A program made the translations under genes and the position numbers. Under the pieces are notes generated by a model. It was given only the letters and a program-made list of their open reading frames with translations, ran no database searches and was not told the DNA's origin. This document shows positions 6,696 to 13,697 of a stretch of DNA of 13,697 nt, one piece after another; within the stretch, counting starts at the first letter, position 1, and every line of letters starts with the position of its first letter. Source of the DNA: CAZYWA01 sp964650975 [NCBI: uncultured bacterium] (GTDB lineage: Bacteria; JADJOY01); NCBI GenBank assembly GCA_964650975.1, contig CAZYWA010000184.1:1-13697 (forward strand), in the 5' to 3' direction.

Positions 6696-7495
6696 TCGAG
6701 GCGAACCGGAACCAGCTGGTCGGAGCGGATCCATCCCTGGCGTCCGTCGGCGCGGACGATCTTCCGATAGCCGCCTTCGGACGCGACCGATGTGACCTCG
6801 GTTCCCTCCGCCGCCGTGAAGGCCACCGGCTGGGTGGCGCTCGGTCCGGCATGCACTTCGGCCTCGCCGTTCACGACGACATCCGAGTCGACGCGCGTGA
6901 GCTCGTAGTGCTTGGCGCCCCACGAGCCGCCGAGGAGCGCCAGGCCAAGTGCCGCCGCGAACGACGCCGCGCCGCTCGCGACGCTGCCGCTCGCGTAACG
7001 CCATGCGAACGCGGCGCACAGCGCCACCCAGGCCGCCACCGAAGCGAGTGCCAGCTCGCGGTGCGTCGAGAGGTCGTACCAGAATGCGAAGCTGCGGACG
7101 GCGTAGAGTAAGCCCGCGCGACCCACCGGTTGCGCCACCTGGCCGCGCGCGACGGCGAGGTTGTGGCGCAGGTCCGGATCGCGCGGCTCGTAGAGCTCGG
7201 CCCGGCGATAAGCGCGAATCGCCTCGCCGAGGTCGTCGCGCTGGTAATAGGTGTTGCCCAGGTTGAAGAAGAGATCGCCGTTCCGGCAGCCGGCGATGAA
7301 GAGCCCCTCGAACAGGCTTTGGGCTCGGTCGTACCGCCCGTCGACGTAGGCTTGCGCGGCTTGCGCGAAGTCGTGGGCGAAGTCGTCGTGCTCCGGGTTC
7401 GCCGCCGTACTCGCGCGGATCGCCACGAGCGTGCTCGCGAGGGCCGCGACGACGAGGATCGTTGCAAGGCGAGGCTGCGCTCGGCCGGTGGTCAT
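6686..7495 (-). CDS. batE: BatE-like TPR and SH3 domain membrane protein
   Basis: 269 residues. An N-terminal hydrophobic segment (about 10-32) exports or anchors the protein. Residues about 38-118 hold two to three TPR units, including DLFFNLGNTYYQRDDLGEAIRAY. Two hydrophobic helices follow (about 148-166 and 174-193), then a bacterial SH3-type domain (about 203-265) ending in GWIRSDQLVPV. TPR, two membrane helices and SH3 in this order is the BatE arrangement. In Bacteroides and Leptospira Bat genes have been linked to oxygen or oxidative-stress tolerance and envelope integrity, though the molecular role is unsettled. The ATG overlaps the batD stop (ATGA), which fixes the start and implies coupled translation. 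Its 3' end runs 10 bases into the convergent radical SAM gene. Confidence 0.85.
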   Translation of the reverse strand: MTTGRAQPRLATILVVAALASTLVAIRASTAANPEHDDFAHDFAQAAQAYVDGRYDRAQSLFEGLFIAGCRNGDLFFNLGNTYYQRDDLGEAIRAYRRAELYEPRDPDLRHNLAVARGQVAQPVGRAGLLYAVRSFAFWYDLSTHRELALASVAAWVALCAAFAWRYASGSVASGAASFAAALGLALLGGSWGAKHYELTRVDSDVVVNGEAEVHAGPSATQPVAFTAAEGTEVTSVASEGGYRKIVRADGRQGWIRSDQLVPVRLDQE

Positions 7496-9093
7496 GTCGA
7501 TACCTCGCGTGCCGCGCCGCTGAGCTCGCTCTCGAGCTTCGTGATCAGCGAACGGGTGCGCGACAGAACCTCGTCGCGCTGGTCGCCGTCGCGCGGCCCC
7601 GACGAGCCGTTGCCGACCCGGGACCAGCGTTTGAGCTCGCAGAACGCGAGCAACTCGCGCACCTCCGCGGGAGTCCCGGAACTCAGGCCGTTCGCCGAGA
7701 GCTTCACTTCGATCTCCTCCGGCGTCAGGACACCGATCGGAAGATCGAGCTTGGCGCCGAGGAACTCGCGCAGCACCCGTCCCACGCGCTCGTAGAACAC
7801 CGTCGGTGCATCGCTCGAGGCACCCGCCAGCTCGGTGAGGTCGCGGGTCGCCTGGCGCAGCGCGCGGCGGCGTCGCACCGACCCCGGATCCGCAGCGGCC
7901 GTCCGGGCGCGGCTCACCGCCACGCAGCTTCCGACCGAGCCGGCAAACGCGAGAAACGCGACACCGATGCCGGCCCAGCCGGGACCTTCGAGAGGGTCCT
8001 GGACCGTGCGGGACGGAGGTGTCGCGTGCGCGCTGCGAATGACGGCGTTCTCGTCCGTGTCCACCGTTGCAGTACTTCCGCGGGCTCCGGGCGCTGCGCC
8101 CGCGGGCAGACCACGGCCGACTCTCAGCGTCAGTGCCTCGCTCGCGGCCTCCTTGGGACGCCCGGTCGCCGGATCGACGTACGGCACCGTCACCGGCGGG
8201 ATGGTGTAGGCGCCGGCCACTTTGCCCAGCAACGCGAACTTGAAGACCTTGCGCACCAGGAAAGGTCCGTCGGGTCCGGGCACCCACTCGGTGAGCGGGC
8301 GATCGGCGATGATCTGGAAGCTCTCGAGACCGGGAAGGCGCGGTGTCGGAACCGCGTCGTCGTCGCCGAACGTCTTGACCTCCACGGTGAGGGTCGCCGG
8401 TTGACCCTTCTTCACCACCGCGGGCGCGAGCCCGGACGACACCTCGGTCTTCCCCACCAGCACTCCAGCGCCACCGGTGGCCGGGCGCGCATCGAGGCGG
8501 ATCGGCTGCGTGCGTCCCTCGCCCGCGACCGACCGGCCGCTGTAGAAGTCGTCGAACATCGAGCCGGAGGTATCGGCGCCCGACCCGAGCTTGATCCGGC
8601 AACTGAACGACGCGGGGCCGATCTGCGCGGCACCCGGACGTGACACGTAAAGCGGCGCGCGGTACTCGTGAACGCGATACGCCGTCCCTCCCTCGCTCGT
8701 CGAGTAGTCGGACTCGAGGAACGGCTGGGCCTGCTTCAGACCCTCGAAGCTCGGAGCTGTGAACTCGACCTTGTAGATCGGGACTGCGCTCAGCAGCTTG
8801 AGCGTGAGCACGACTTGCTGTCCGACGAACGGGTCGTGCTCACTCACCTCCGCTCGCAGGAAGACCCTTCCACCCTCCCCGGCGGAATCGAGGGACGTTC
8901 CCCCTGGCGCCGCGCTCGGTGGCTGGCCCTCGTCGCCACGCTCGGCGCGCTCGCGCCGGCCGTGCTCTCCGAGCGGCGTCACACCGCCGTGGCCGTGGCG
9001 CGAGTACGCCAGCGCCGGGCCGCCGCTCGTCAAGACCAGCGCCGCGAGCAAGGCGGCGCCCCAGCGTGCCCGAGCACGCTCGTCGCGTTTCAC
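7492..9093 (-). CDS. batD: BatD-like protein (oxygen tolerance family)
   Basis: 533 residues from GTG 9093, chosen because GAGG lies five bases upstream and a signal peptide follows at once (about 8-29, ending GGPALA). The open frame extends further upstream, but only as a shadow of the preceding gene. Residues 30-70 are an Arg/His/Gly-rich linker. From about 75 come the extracytoplasmic beta-sandwich domains of BatD: VFLRAEVSEHDPFVGQQVVLTL, the conserved FDDFY patch at 180-184 followed by a Gly-rich strand, and a second sandwich at about 205-325. A transmembrane helix lies at about 373-395. The cytoplasmic helical tail (about 405-530) contains YERVGRVLREFLGAKLDLP and LTPEEIEVKL, as is usual for this family. 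BatD is thought to work with the VWA proteins BatA/BatB at the membrane. It sits 7 bases after the giant batC-like gene and overlaps batE by 4 bases. Confidence 0.88.
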   Translation of the reverse strand: MKRDERARARWGAALLAALVLTSGGPALAYSRHGHGGVTPLGEHGRRERAERGDEGQPPSAAPGGTSLDSAGEGGRVFLRAEVSEHDPFVGQQVVLTLKLLSAVPIYKVEFTAPSFEGLKQAQPFLESDYSTSEGGTAYRVHEYRAPLYVSRPGAAQIGPASFSCRIKLGSGADTSGSMFDDFYSGRSVAGEGRTQPIRLDARPATGGAGVLVGKTEVSSGLAPAVVKKGQPATLTVEVKTFGDDDAVPTPRLPGLESFQIIADRPLTEWVPGPDGPFLVRKVFKFALLGKVAGAYTIPPVTVPYVDPATGRPKEAASEALTLRVGRGLPAGAAPGARGSTATVDTDENAVIRSAHATPPSRTVQDPLEGPGWAGIGVAFLAFAGSVGSCVAVSRARTAAADPGSVRRRRALRQATRDLTELAGASSDAPTVFYERVGRVLREFLGAKLDLPIGVLTPEEIEVKLSANGLSSGTPAEVRELLAFCELKRWSRVGNGSSGPRDGDQRDEVLSRTRSLITKLESELSGAAREVST

Positions 9094-9100
9094 CGGCACC

Positions 9101-12100
9101 TCACCAGTCGATCTGGTTCGCGCCCTGCTGGCCCGTGCCTTCGTGCCCGCTACCGCCACCGGAGGAGTGCTGCTCCTCCTGGTGCTTGTCCTCGCCAGGC
9201 AGGCTCTTGAGCGTGTTCTCGGCGTCTTCCTTGTTCGGCTCGTCGGGCTTCGCGTTCTGATTCTGGTCCTGATTGCCACGGCCCTCGCCGTGCTCGGTCT
9301 TCGCATCCTTGATTGCGTCGGTGCTCGGTTTGGCCGCTGCTTGCTTGACGTCGTTGCTGGCGAGCTGGGCGGTGGTCTCGGCGGTCTTCGCAGGATCCTG
9401 CGTTTGGGCGTTCACCTTGGTGTCGCTCTTGGACTCGTCCGGCTTCTTGGATTCGAGATCTTCCTTCCCCTTGGCGGGATTCTCGGCCTCGTCGGCCTTC
9501 TTCTGCTCCGCCATGGCCTTCTGCTGGTCGGCGGCGCGCTTCGCGTCCTCCTCGAGCTTCGCCACGTCGGTCTGGCGCTGGCGAATCTGCTCCTCGAGGC
9601 TCTTTCGCTTCTTGGGATCGGTGGTCTCCTGCAGCTGCTTTTTGAGGCGCGCCAGCTCGGACTCGGCTTGATCGTGACTCTGCTCGGCCTGACTCGGTTG
9701 CGGCGGTGGCGGCAGTCCGGCAAGCGCCTTCATCGCGTCCGCCTGGACCTTGAGCTTCTCGATCTCGGCGGTCTGCTGTTGCTTGAGCTTGGGATCGGTC
9801 TGGGCGGCCGCGGACTGCTGCGCGGCCTTGATCTCGGCTTCCTTCGCCTGGATCTTCGCGTTGACCATCTGATCGGGCGGCGGCGGCGCCAGCGAGGCGG
9901 CCTCCACCGTGAGCTTCTGCGCGGTCATCTTGAGCTCGAGCTGCTTCTTCGGGTCGGTGGTGCTCGCGATCTGCGCCTCGGTTTTCTTGAGCTTGTCGTC
10001 CACCGCCGCGCGCTGCTCGGCCTTGCCGTCCTGGTCCTGCTGATCGCGCTGCTGGATCTGGTTCTCGACCTCGGCGAGCTTCTGCTCGGCCGCCTTCTTC
10101 TGGTCGTCGAGCTTCTTCTTCTCGTCGGCGTTCTTGGCTTCGTCGATCTTGTGGTCGAGGTCGGTGACCTGCTTGTCGAGGTCCTTGGCCTTGGCGAGCA
10201 ACGCCGCCTGGTCCTGCGTCATCTTGAGGTCCGACTGAACCTGAGCCAGGTCGTGCTCGAGCTGGGCCTTCTTGGCGGGATCGGGCTCGGCGGCGATCTT
10301 CGCCTGGAGCGTGGCCTTGGCGTCCTCGTCCTCCTTCTTCCGCTGGTCGAGCAGCGCGGTCTGCGCGGTCTCCTGCTGCACGCGCAGCGAATGACGCCTG
10401 TCCGCCAGCGCCTTCTCCTTCTCGGCCAGCGCCTTCTCCTGCTCGGTCAGCTCGGTGAGCTTGGTCGCGACCTCGGTCGCGTTGGATTTCAGCTCGTCGG
10501 CATCCTTGCGGTCGGCGTGAGCGGTTCGATCGGCCTCGGCCTGAGCGCGCTGATCGGCTAGCCGCTTCTCCGCCGCGAGCAGCTTCGAGAGCTTGGTCCG
10601 ATCCTGCTTCTCCGCTTCGAGCTTGGCCTTCTCGCGTTGCCGCTCGGCTTCGGCGCCCTGGTCCTTGGCGGCCTCGGGCTTCGCGGCGTCGTGGTTGAGC
10701 TCCGCGAGTTTCTTGTCGATCTCCTTGTTGCGCTCGTCGTTGCGCTGCTCGGCCTGCTTCTGGATCTCGGCCTGCTTCTGGGCGAGCTCGTCCGCCGCCT
10801 GATCGAGCTTCTCCTTGCGGTCGTTCAGCTCCTGCTCGCGCTTGGCCAGATCCTTCGCTTCCTTGCTGAGCTCGGGGAGCTTCTGCTGGTCTTGCTTGAG
10901 CGCTTCCTCGTCGCGCTTGGCGAGCGCGGCCCTTTCGGCCTTGAGCCGGTTGCGCAGATCGCTGGCTTTGCCCTGGAGATCCTTCTCGTGCTCGGGATCC
11001 TGCTTGGCTTGCTGCTGGGTCGCGGCGAGCTTGATCTCGTTGGCCCGGATGTCCACGGACAGGGCCTGGGCGGCCTGCGCCGCGCTCTGCTGATCCTGCA
11101 GCTGGCTCACCTGCATCTGAAGTCGGTCGGCCTGGACCTTGAGATCGGCCCTCTCCTGCGGCGAGCGCGACTGGGCCATCTGATCCTGAATCCCGTTCAG
11201 GCTGATCTGGGCCACGTGCAGCTGCTCGCTCGCCGCCTGCGCCGTGCCGTCACGCAGGGCCGCCTGCAGGCGGCTCTGCTCGAGCTGGGCATCGCGCTTC
11301 TCGGTGGCGCTGGCGGACGAGCTCGAAGCGATCTTGTTGCGCAGGTCGTCGATCCGCTTGCGCAGCTCCGAGCGCTCGCCGATGTCCTTGAGCTGCTGGG
11401 CGATCGGGTCTTGCCGATCGCGCAGGTCGGCCTGTTCCTGGTCCTGCTGATCGCGCTGCTGCCGATTCTGGGCCTCGTCGGACTTCAGCTTGTCCAGGGC
11501 AGCGTCGAGCTTCGCGTCGGTGGGATCGACGTCGCGCAGCCGGTCGCGGAGCGCCGCGCTCCGCTTCGCCACTTCCTGAATGGCCTCGTCGACCGCGTCG
11601 CGCCGCTCCTTGGCAGCCTGCTCGGCGCGGTCCTGCTGTGTCGCGGCCGCGGACTCGAGCTTCGACGCCGCGCTCTGGGCCTTCACCTCGATGTCGCGAA
11701 GGTCCTCGTTCTGCTGCTCGATCGCATCGTGGGTCGACTCGATCTTCGCCAGGCGAGGCTCGGCTTCGACGAGCGCATCCTGTGCAGCCTTCTTCTCGCC
11801 CGAGCCGGTCTGGGCGGCGTATTCCTTGATGATCTGCTCGGCCTGGTCGGCTGCTTTCCCCTCGCCATTCAGCACCTGCTCCTGACGCTGCAGCGAGTTG
11901 GCGCGCTCTCCCACGGTCTCACCGACCGCGTGTGCCAGGCGAGACAGACTGGAGGCCGCGGCGTTGGCCGCCTGCGCCGCCTCCTCGGATTGCTGATCGA
12001 GCTCCGCGCTCTTCTGCTCGGCGCCGATCTGCGCCGCTTCTGCCTTGAGGTCCGCGGCGGCTTCGTTCATCGCGTGGGTCACGGCGGACGAGAAGTTCTG

Positions 12101-13612
12101 CGAGGCCTCCTTGGCCGCGGCTTCCATCTTCTGATCGATCCCCGCCTGCGCGTCCGCCACCGCGTCCTCGACCGCGGCTCGGCGCTGGTCGGGATCGGGG
12201 GTCTTCGCCATGATCTCCTGGGTCTTCTCCGCGAGCTCGGGCGCTGCCGCCTTCCACTCCGCCGCCCGCTGATCGGCGAGCTTCTTGGATTCGATCTCGA
12301 GCGCCTGCTTGGCCTGATCGAGGATGTGCTTCTCGGCCTCGGAGACCGCCGTATCGATCTTCTGCTGCGCGTCCGCGGTCGCGGCGCCGCCACCGCCCGT
12401 GCCCTTGCCCTCGCCTTTTCCCTCGCCTTTGCCCTCGCCGGTGGCGTTGCCCTTCGCACCGTCATGGGACTGAAGCTGCGCGGCGAGCGCGGCCGCGAGC
12501 TTGTCGGCCCCGTCCTGGACGGCGGCATTGAGAGGCGCGAGCGCATCGGGCGCGGTCTGCATGCCCCCACCGCCGGTGCCACCGGTGTTGATCCGTGAGT
12601 TCTCCGAGATGGCACCGGCGATCGCGGTGGGGTCGGCGAGCTTCGCGTCGGGATCGAGCAGGCTTTCGGTCACCCGGTCTTGCTCGCCCGAGTCTCCGCC
12701 GCCGCCGGTGTCGCCGGTCTTGCCGTGGCCCTTCCTCTTCGAAGTCGGTCCGTGGCCGTCGCCGCCGCTCACCTGGTCCTCGACGAACGCCTTGTCGGTC
12801 ACCTCGTCGGCCGCCGGAGCGACGGCGGGCTGGATCACGTTGTGCATCACCTGATCGACCGCCGCGCTCATGGCGGTGGGCACACCGCCGCCGGACGGCG
12901 TGCTGTTGGGCGAGCCGTCCCCCGGCTCCGGCTTGGTGTCGTCGAGCACCGCCTCGGCGTCGGTCAACGCCCCGCCGAGCGCCGCGGAATCGTTCCCGGG
13001 ATCGGAGGCGGCCCCGTTGGCGGCGAGCAACAGCTCGTCGTAGAGGCTCGGCAGGGCGTTGCGCATGGCGGCCGCGTTACTGAGGCTCCAGTTGCCACCA
13101 CCGGAGCCGGGCCCCGAACCGGAACCCTGTCCGTCCCCGGAGCCGGCCCCGCCGCCGCCGGCCCCGGCCGTGGCGAGCCTCACCATGAACTCGAGGTTGT
13201 GCTTGGCCTCGACGTCGTCCGGCACCACCTTGAGCGCGAGCTTGTAGTGGCGCACCGCCTCGCGGAGGTCGCCGAGCTTGTAGTAGGTGTTGCCCAGGTT
13301 GTACTGAGCGCGTTCGCTCAGCTCGGCGTCCGAGCCGCCGAAGACCTTGCCGTACGCTTCGGCCGCCTTCTCGTACTGACCGAGCTGGTAGTAGACGTTC
13401 CCCAGGTTGTAGTTGAGCAACTCGTCGGCCGGTGCGGTGCGCGCCGCGTCCTCGAGCGCTTTGCGAGCCTCGTCGAAGTGACCGACCTGGTATTGCTCGA
13501 TCGCCGCCTCGAGCTTGTCGTGCGCGGTTCGAGTGAGCTCAGCCGCCGCCGGGCTTGCCGCCGCTGCGACGCAGCCGGCCGCGAGCCAGATTTTCCACGC
13601 GTTCCAGGACAT
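9101..13612 (-). CDS. batC: Giant BatC-like protein: TPR domain, coiled coil, conserved C-terminal tail
   Basis: 1,503 residues, several times larger than ordinary BatC (a few hundred at most). The ATG at 13612 has GGGAGG just upstream and is followed by a signal peptide ending ASPAAA (residues 1-24). Three TPR-like units fill about 30-145, with NYNLGNVYYQLGQYEKAAEAY and QYNLGNTYYKLGDLREAVRHY. Residues 150-175 are Gly/Ser-rich; 176-410 are low-complexity, with GGGG runs and three GEGK units at 392-403. Residues about 412-1385 are almost continuous Ala/Gln/Lys/Glu/Asp-rich helix with heptad-like spacing, i.e. a long coiled coil. The tail again resembles BatC: KEDAENTLKSLPGEDK and a final Ile-Asp-Trp. 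Position between the VWA gene and batD is the normal batC position. The coiled coil is expected in the periplasm and could span or scaffold it; no catalytic motif is visible. Two long + strand frames opposite it are complements of this composition. Confidence 0.87.
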   Translation of the reverse strand: MSWNAWKIWLAAGCVAAAASPAAAELTRTAHDKLEAAIEQYQVGHFDEARKALEDAARTAPADELLNYNLGNVYYQLGQYEKAAEAYGKVFGGSDAELSERAQYNLGNTYYKLGDLREAVRHYKLALKVVPDDVEAKHNLEFMVRLATAGAGGGGAGSGDGQGSGSGPGSGGGNWSLSNAAAMRNALPSLYDELLLAANGAASDPGNDSAALGGALTDAEAVLDDTKPEPGDGSPNSTPSGGGVPTAMSAAVDQVMHNVIQPAVAPAADEVTDKAFVEDQVSGGDGHGPTSKRKGHGKTGDTGGGGDSGEQDRVTESLLDPDAKLADPTAIAGAISENSRINTGGTGGGGMQTAPDALAPLNAAVQDGADKLAAALAAQLQSHDGAKGNATGEGKGEGKGEGKGTGGGGAATADAQQKIDTAVSEAEKHILDQAKQALEIESKKLADQRAAEWKAAAPELAEKTQEIMAKTPDPDQRRAAVEDAVADAQAGIDQKMEAAAKEASQNFSSAVTHAMNEAAADLKAEAAQIGAEQKSAELDQQSEEAAQAANAAASSLSRLAHAVGETVGERANSLQRQEQVLNGEGKAADQAEQIIKEYAAQTGSGEKKAAQDALVEAEPRLAKIESTHDAIEQQNEDLRDIEVKAQSAASKLESAAATQQDRAEQAAKERRDAVDEAIQEVAKRSAALRDRLRDVDPTDAKLDAALDKLKSDEAQNRQQRDQQDQEQADLRDRQDPIAQQLKDIGERSELRKRIDDLRNKIASSSSASATEKRDAQLEQSRLQAALRDGTAQAASEQLHVAQISLNGIQDQMAQSRSPQERADLKVQADRLQMQVSQLQDQQSAAQAAQALSVDIRANEIKLAATQQQAKQDPEHEKDLQGKASDLRNRLKAERAALAKRDEEALKQDQQKLPELSKEAKDLAKREQELNDRKEKLDQAADELAQKQAEIQKQAEQRNDERNKEIDKKLAELNHDAAKPEAAKDQGAEAERQREKAKLEAEKQDRTKLSKLLAAEKRLADQRAQAEADRTAHADRKDADELKSNATEVATKLTELTEQEKALAEKEKALADRRHSLRVQQETAQTALLDQRKKEDEDAKATLQAKIAAEPDPAKKAQLEHDLAQVQSDLKMTQDQAALLAKAKDLDKQVTDLDHKIDEAKNADEKKKLDDQKKAAEQKLAEVENQIQQRDQQDQDGKAEQRAAVDDKLKKTEAQIASTTDPKKQLELKMTAQKLTVEAASLAPPPPDQMVNAKIQAKEAEIKAAQQSAAAQTDPKLKQQQTAEIEKLKVQADAMKALAGLPPPPQPSQAEQSHDQAESELARLKKQLQETTDPKKRKSLEEQIRQRQTDVAKLEEDAKRAADQQKAMAEQKKADEAENPAKGKEDLESKKPDESKSDTKVNAQTQDPAKTAETTAQLASNDVKQAAAKPSTDAIKDAKTEHGEGRGNQDQNQNAKPDEPNKEDAENTLKSLPGEDKHQEEQHSSGGGSGHEGTGQQGANQIDW
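9554..10288 (-). repeat. Degenerate ~55-residue repeats in the giant BatC coiled coil
   Basis: Within residues 1109-1353 a short motif recurs: an Asp, usually followed by Pro, then Lys-rich positions and a Leu-heptad helix. The Asp falls at 1111 (EPDPAKKAQLEH), 1163 (NADEKKKLDD), 1220 (TTDPKKQLELK), 1273 (QTDPKLKQQQ) and 1332 (TTDPKKRKSLEE), giving spacings of 52, 57, 53 and 59 residues. Related but weaker sites lie near residues 696, 817 and 872. The pattern suggests helices restarted by an Asp-Pro cap, built by old, diverged duplications. The repeats are seen at protein level; I see no perfect DNA repeat. Confidence 0.55.
12404..12439 (-). repeat. Three tandem 12-bp units encoding Gly-Glu-Gly-Lys
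   Basis: Units of 12 bp, CTTGCCCTCGCC, TTTTCCCTCGCC and TTTGCCCTCGCC on the + strand, differ at only one or two positions. On the coding strand they give the GEGK triplet in the linker just before the coiled coil of the giant BatC-like protein. In-frame slippage here would lengthen or shorten the linker by four residues at a time. Confidence 0.8.
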
Positions 13613-13697
13613 GACGGAACCTCCCGAGCGGGCTTCCCCGCCTCTCGTCGATCAGCGCTTCGACGATGAGCAACACGAACGCCAGGATGACCACACC
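13539..13697 (-). CDS. 3' end of a BatA/BatB-like VWA gene (partial)
   Basis: The last 52 residues of a gene entering from the right edge; stop TGA at 13541-13539. They begin with a hydrophobic helix, GVVILAFVLLIVEALIDERR, followed by a basic tail rich in Arg and Gly. BatA and BatB are VWA-domain membrane proteins that end in such a transmembrane helix with a short basic cytoplasmic tail, and they normally precede batC. The VWA domain is outside the window, so the identity rests on the helix and the position. The frame overlaps the start of the giant batC-like gene by 74 bases, which is long for coupled genes. Confidence 0.65.
   Translation of the reverse strand, partial: GVVILAFVLLIVEALIDERRGSPLGRFRHVLERVENLARGRLRRSGGKPGGG

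Noticed and set aside
7496-8602. Upstream extension of the batE frame into batD, giving 638 residues.
   Set aside because: The extra part is an off-frame reading of batD. The ATG at 7495 with its ATGA overlap and signal segment marks the real start.
8798-12598. Two very long + strand open frames (8798-10561 and 10637-12598) coding Leu/Gly/Arg-rich, membrane-like proteins.
   Set aside because: They lie opposite the giant BatC-like gene and batD. The Leu and Arg runs are the complements of Glu/Lys/Gln/Ala codons in the coiled coil, and the first also crosses the batD/batC junction. They lack a credible start context or family match.

Overview
The window is high-GC bacterial DNA from a Gram-negative organism. 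An NtrY-type sensor kinase, a lipoprotein, an O-antigen ligase/polymerase-like membrane protein and a Bat operon together point to a cell with an outer membrane and aerotolerance or cell-envelope functions. The phylum cannot be fixed from sequence alone; Myxococcota/Deltaproteobacteria or Eisenbacteria-like lineages would fit, but that is inference. No rRNA, tRNA, CRISPR array, insertion sequence or attachment site was seen. The genes are packed with very little intergenic space.

Layout. (1) Positions 1-205 hold conflicting coding signals: a C-terminal tail on the + strand resembling the DUF4390 protein that often precedes ntrY, and a membrane-anchor-like N-terminus on the - strand. (2) 218-2452 (+) is an NtrY-like histidine kinase with no ntrX behind it. 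(3) A perfect 7-bp hairpin at 2458-2475 lies in the 27-bp gap before a convergent gene. (4) 2480-3865 (-) encodes a lipoprotein with an IPT/TIG domain and a YVTN-type beta-propeller. (5) A 185-bp divergent spacer (3866-4050) carries a 12/13-bp inverted repeat. (6) 4051-6695 (+) is a two-gene unit, a Wzy_C/O-antigen ligase-like membrane protein and a radical SAM/SPASM enzyme, joined by a GTGA stop/start overlap. (7) From 13697 down to 6686 (-) runs the distal part of a Bat (Bacteroides aerotolerance-type) operon: the 3' end of a batA/batB-like VWA gene, a giant batC-like gene, batD and batE.

The Bat genes are tightly coupled: a 74-nt overlap, then a 7-nt gap, then a 4-nt ATGA overlap. BatD and BatE are of ordinary size. 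The gene in the batC position is not: it encodes 1,503 residues. It keeps a signal peptide, the TPR domain and a BatC-like C-terminal tail ending in Asp-Trp, but carries about 1,250 residues of Gly-rich linkers and Ala/Gln/Lys/Glu-rich coiled coil between them. Within this region a helix-start motif around Asp-Pro-Lys-Lys recurs roughly every 52-59 residues. This giant BatC is the most unusual object in the window.

The ligase/radical SAM pair ends in a 10-bp tail-to-tail overlap with batE, so two unrelated transcription units abut there.
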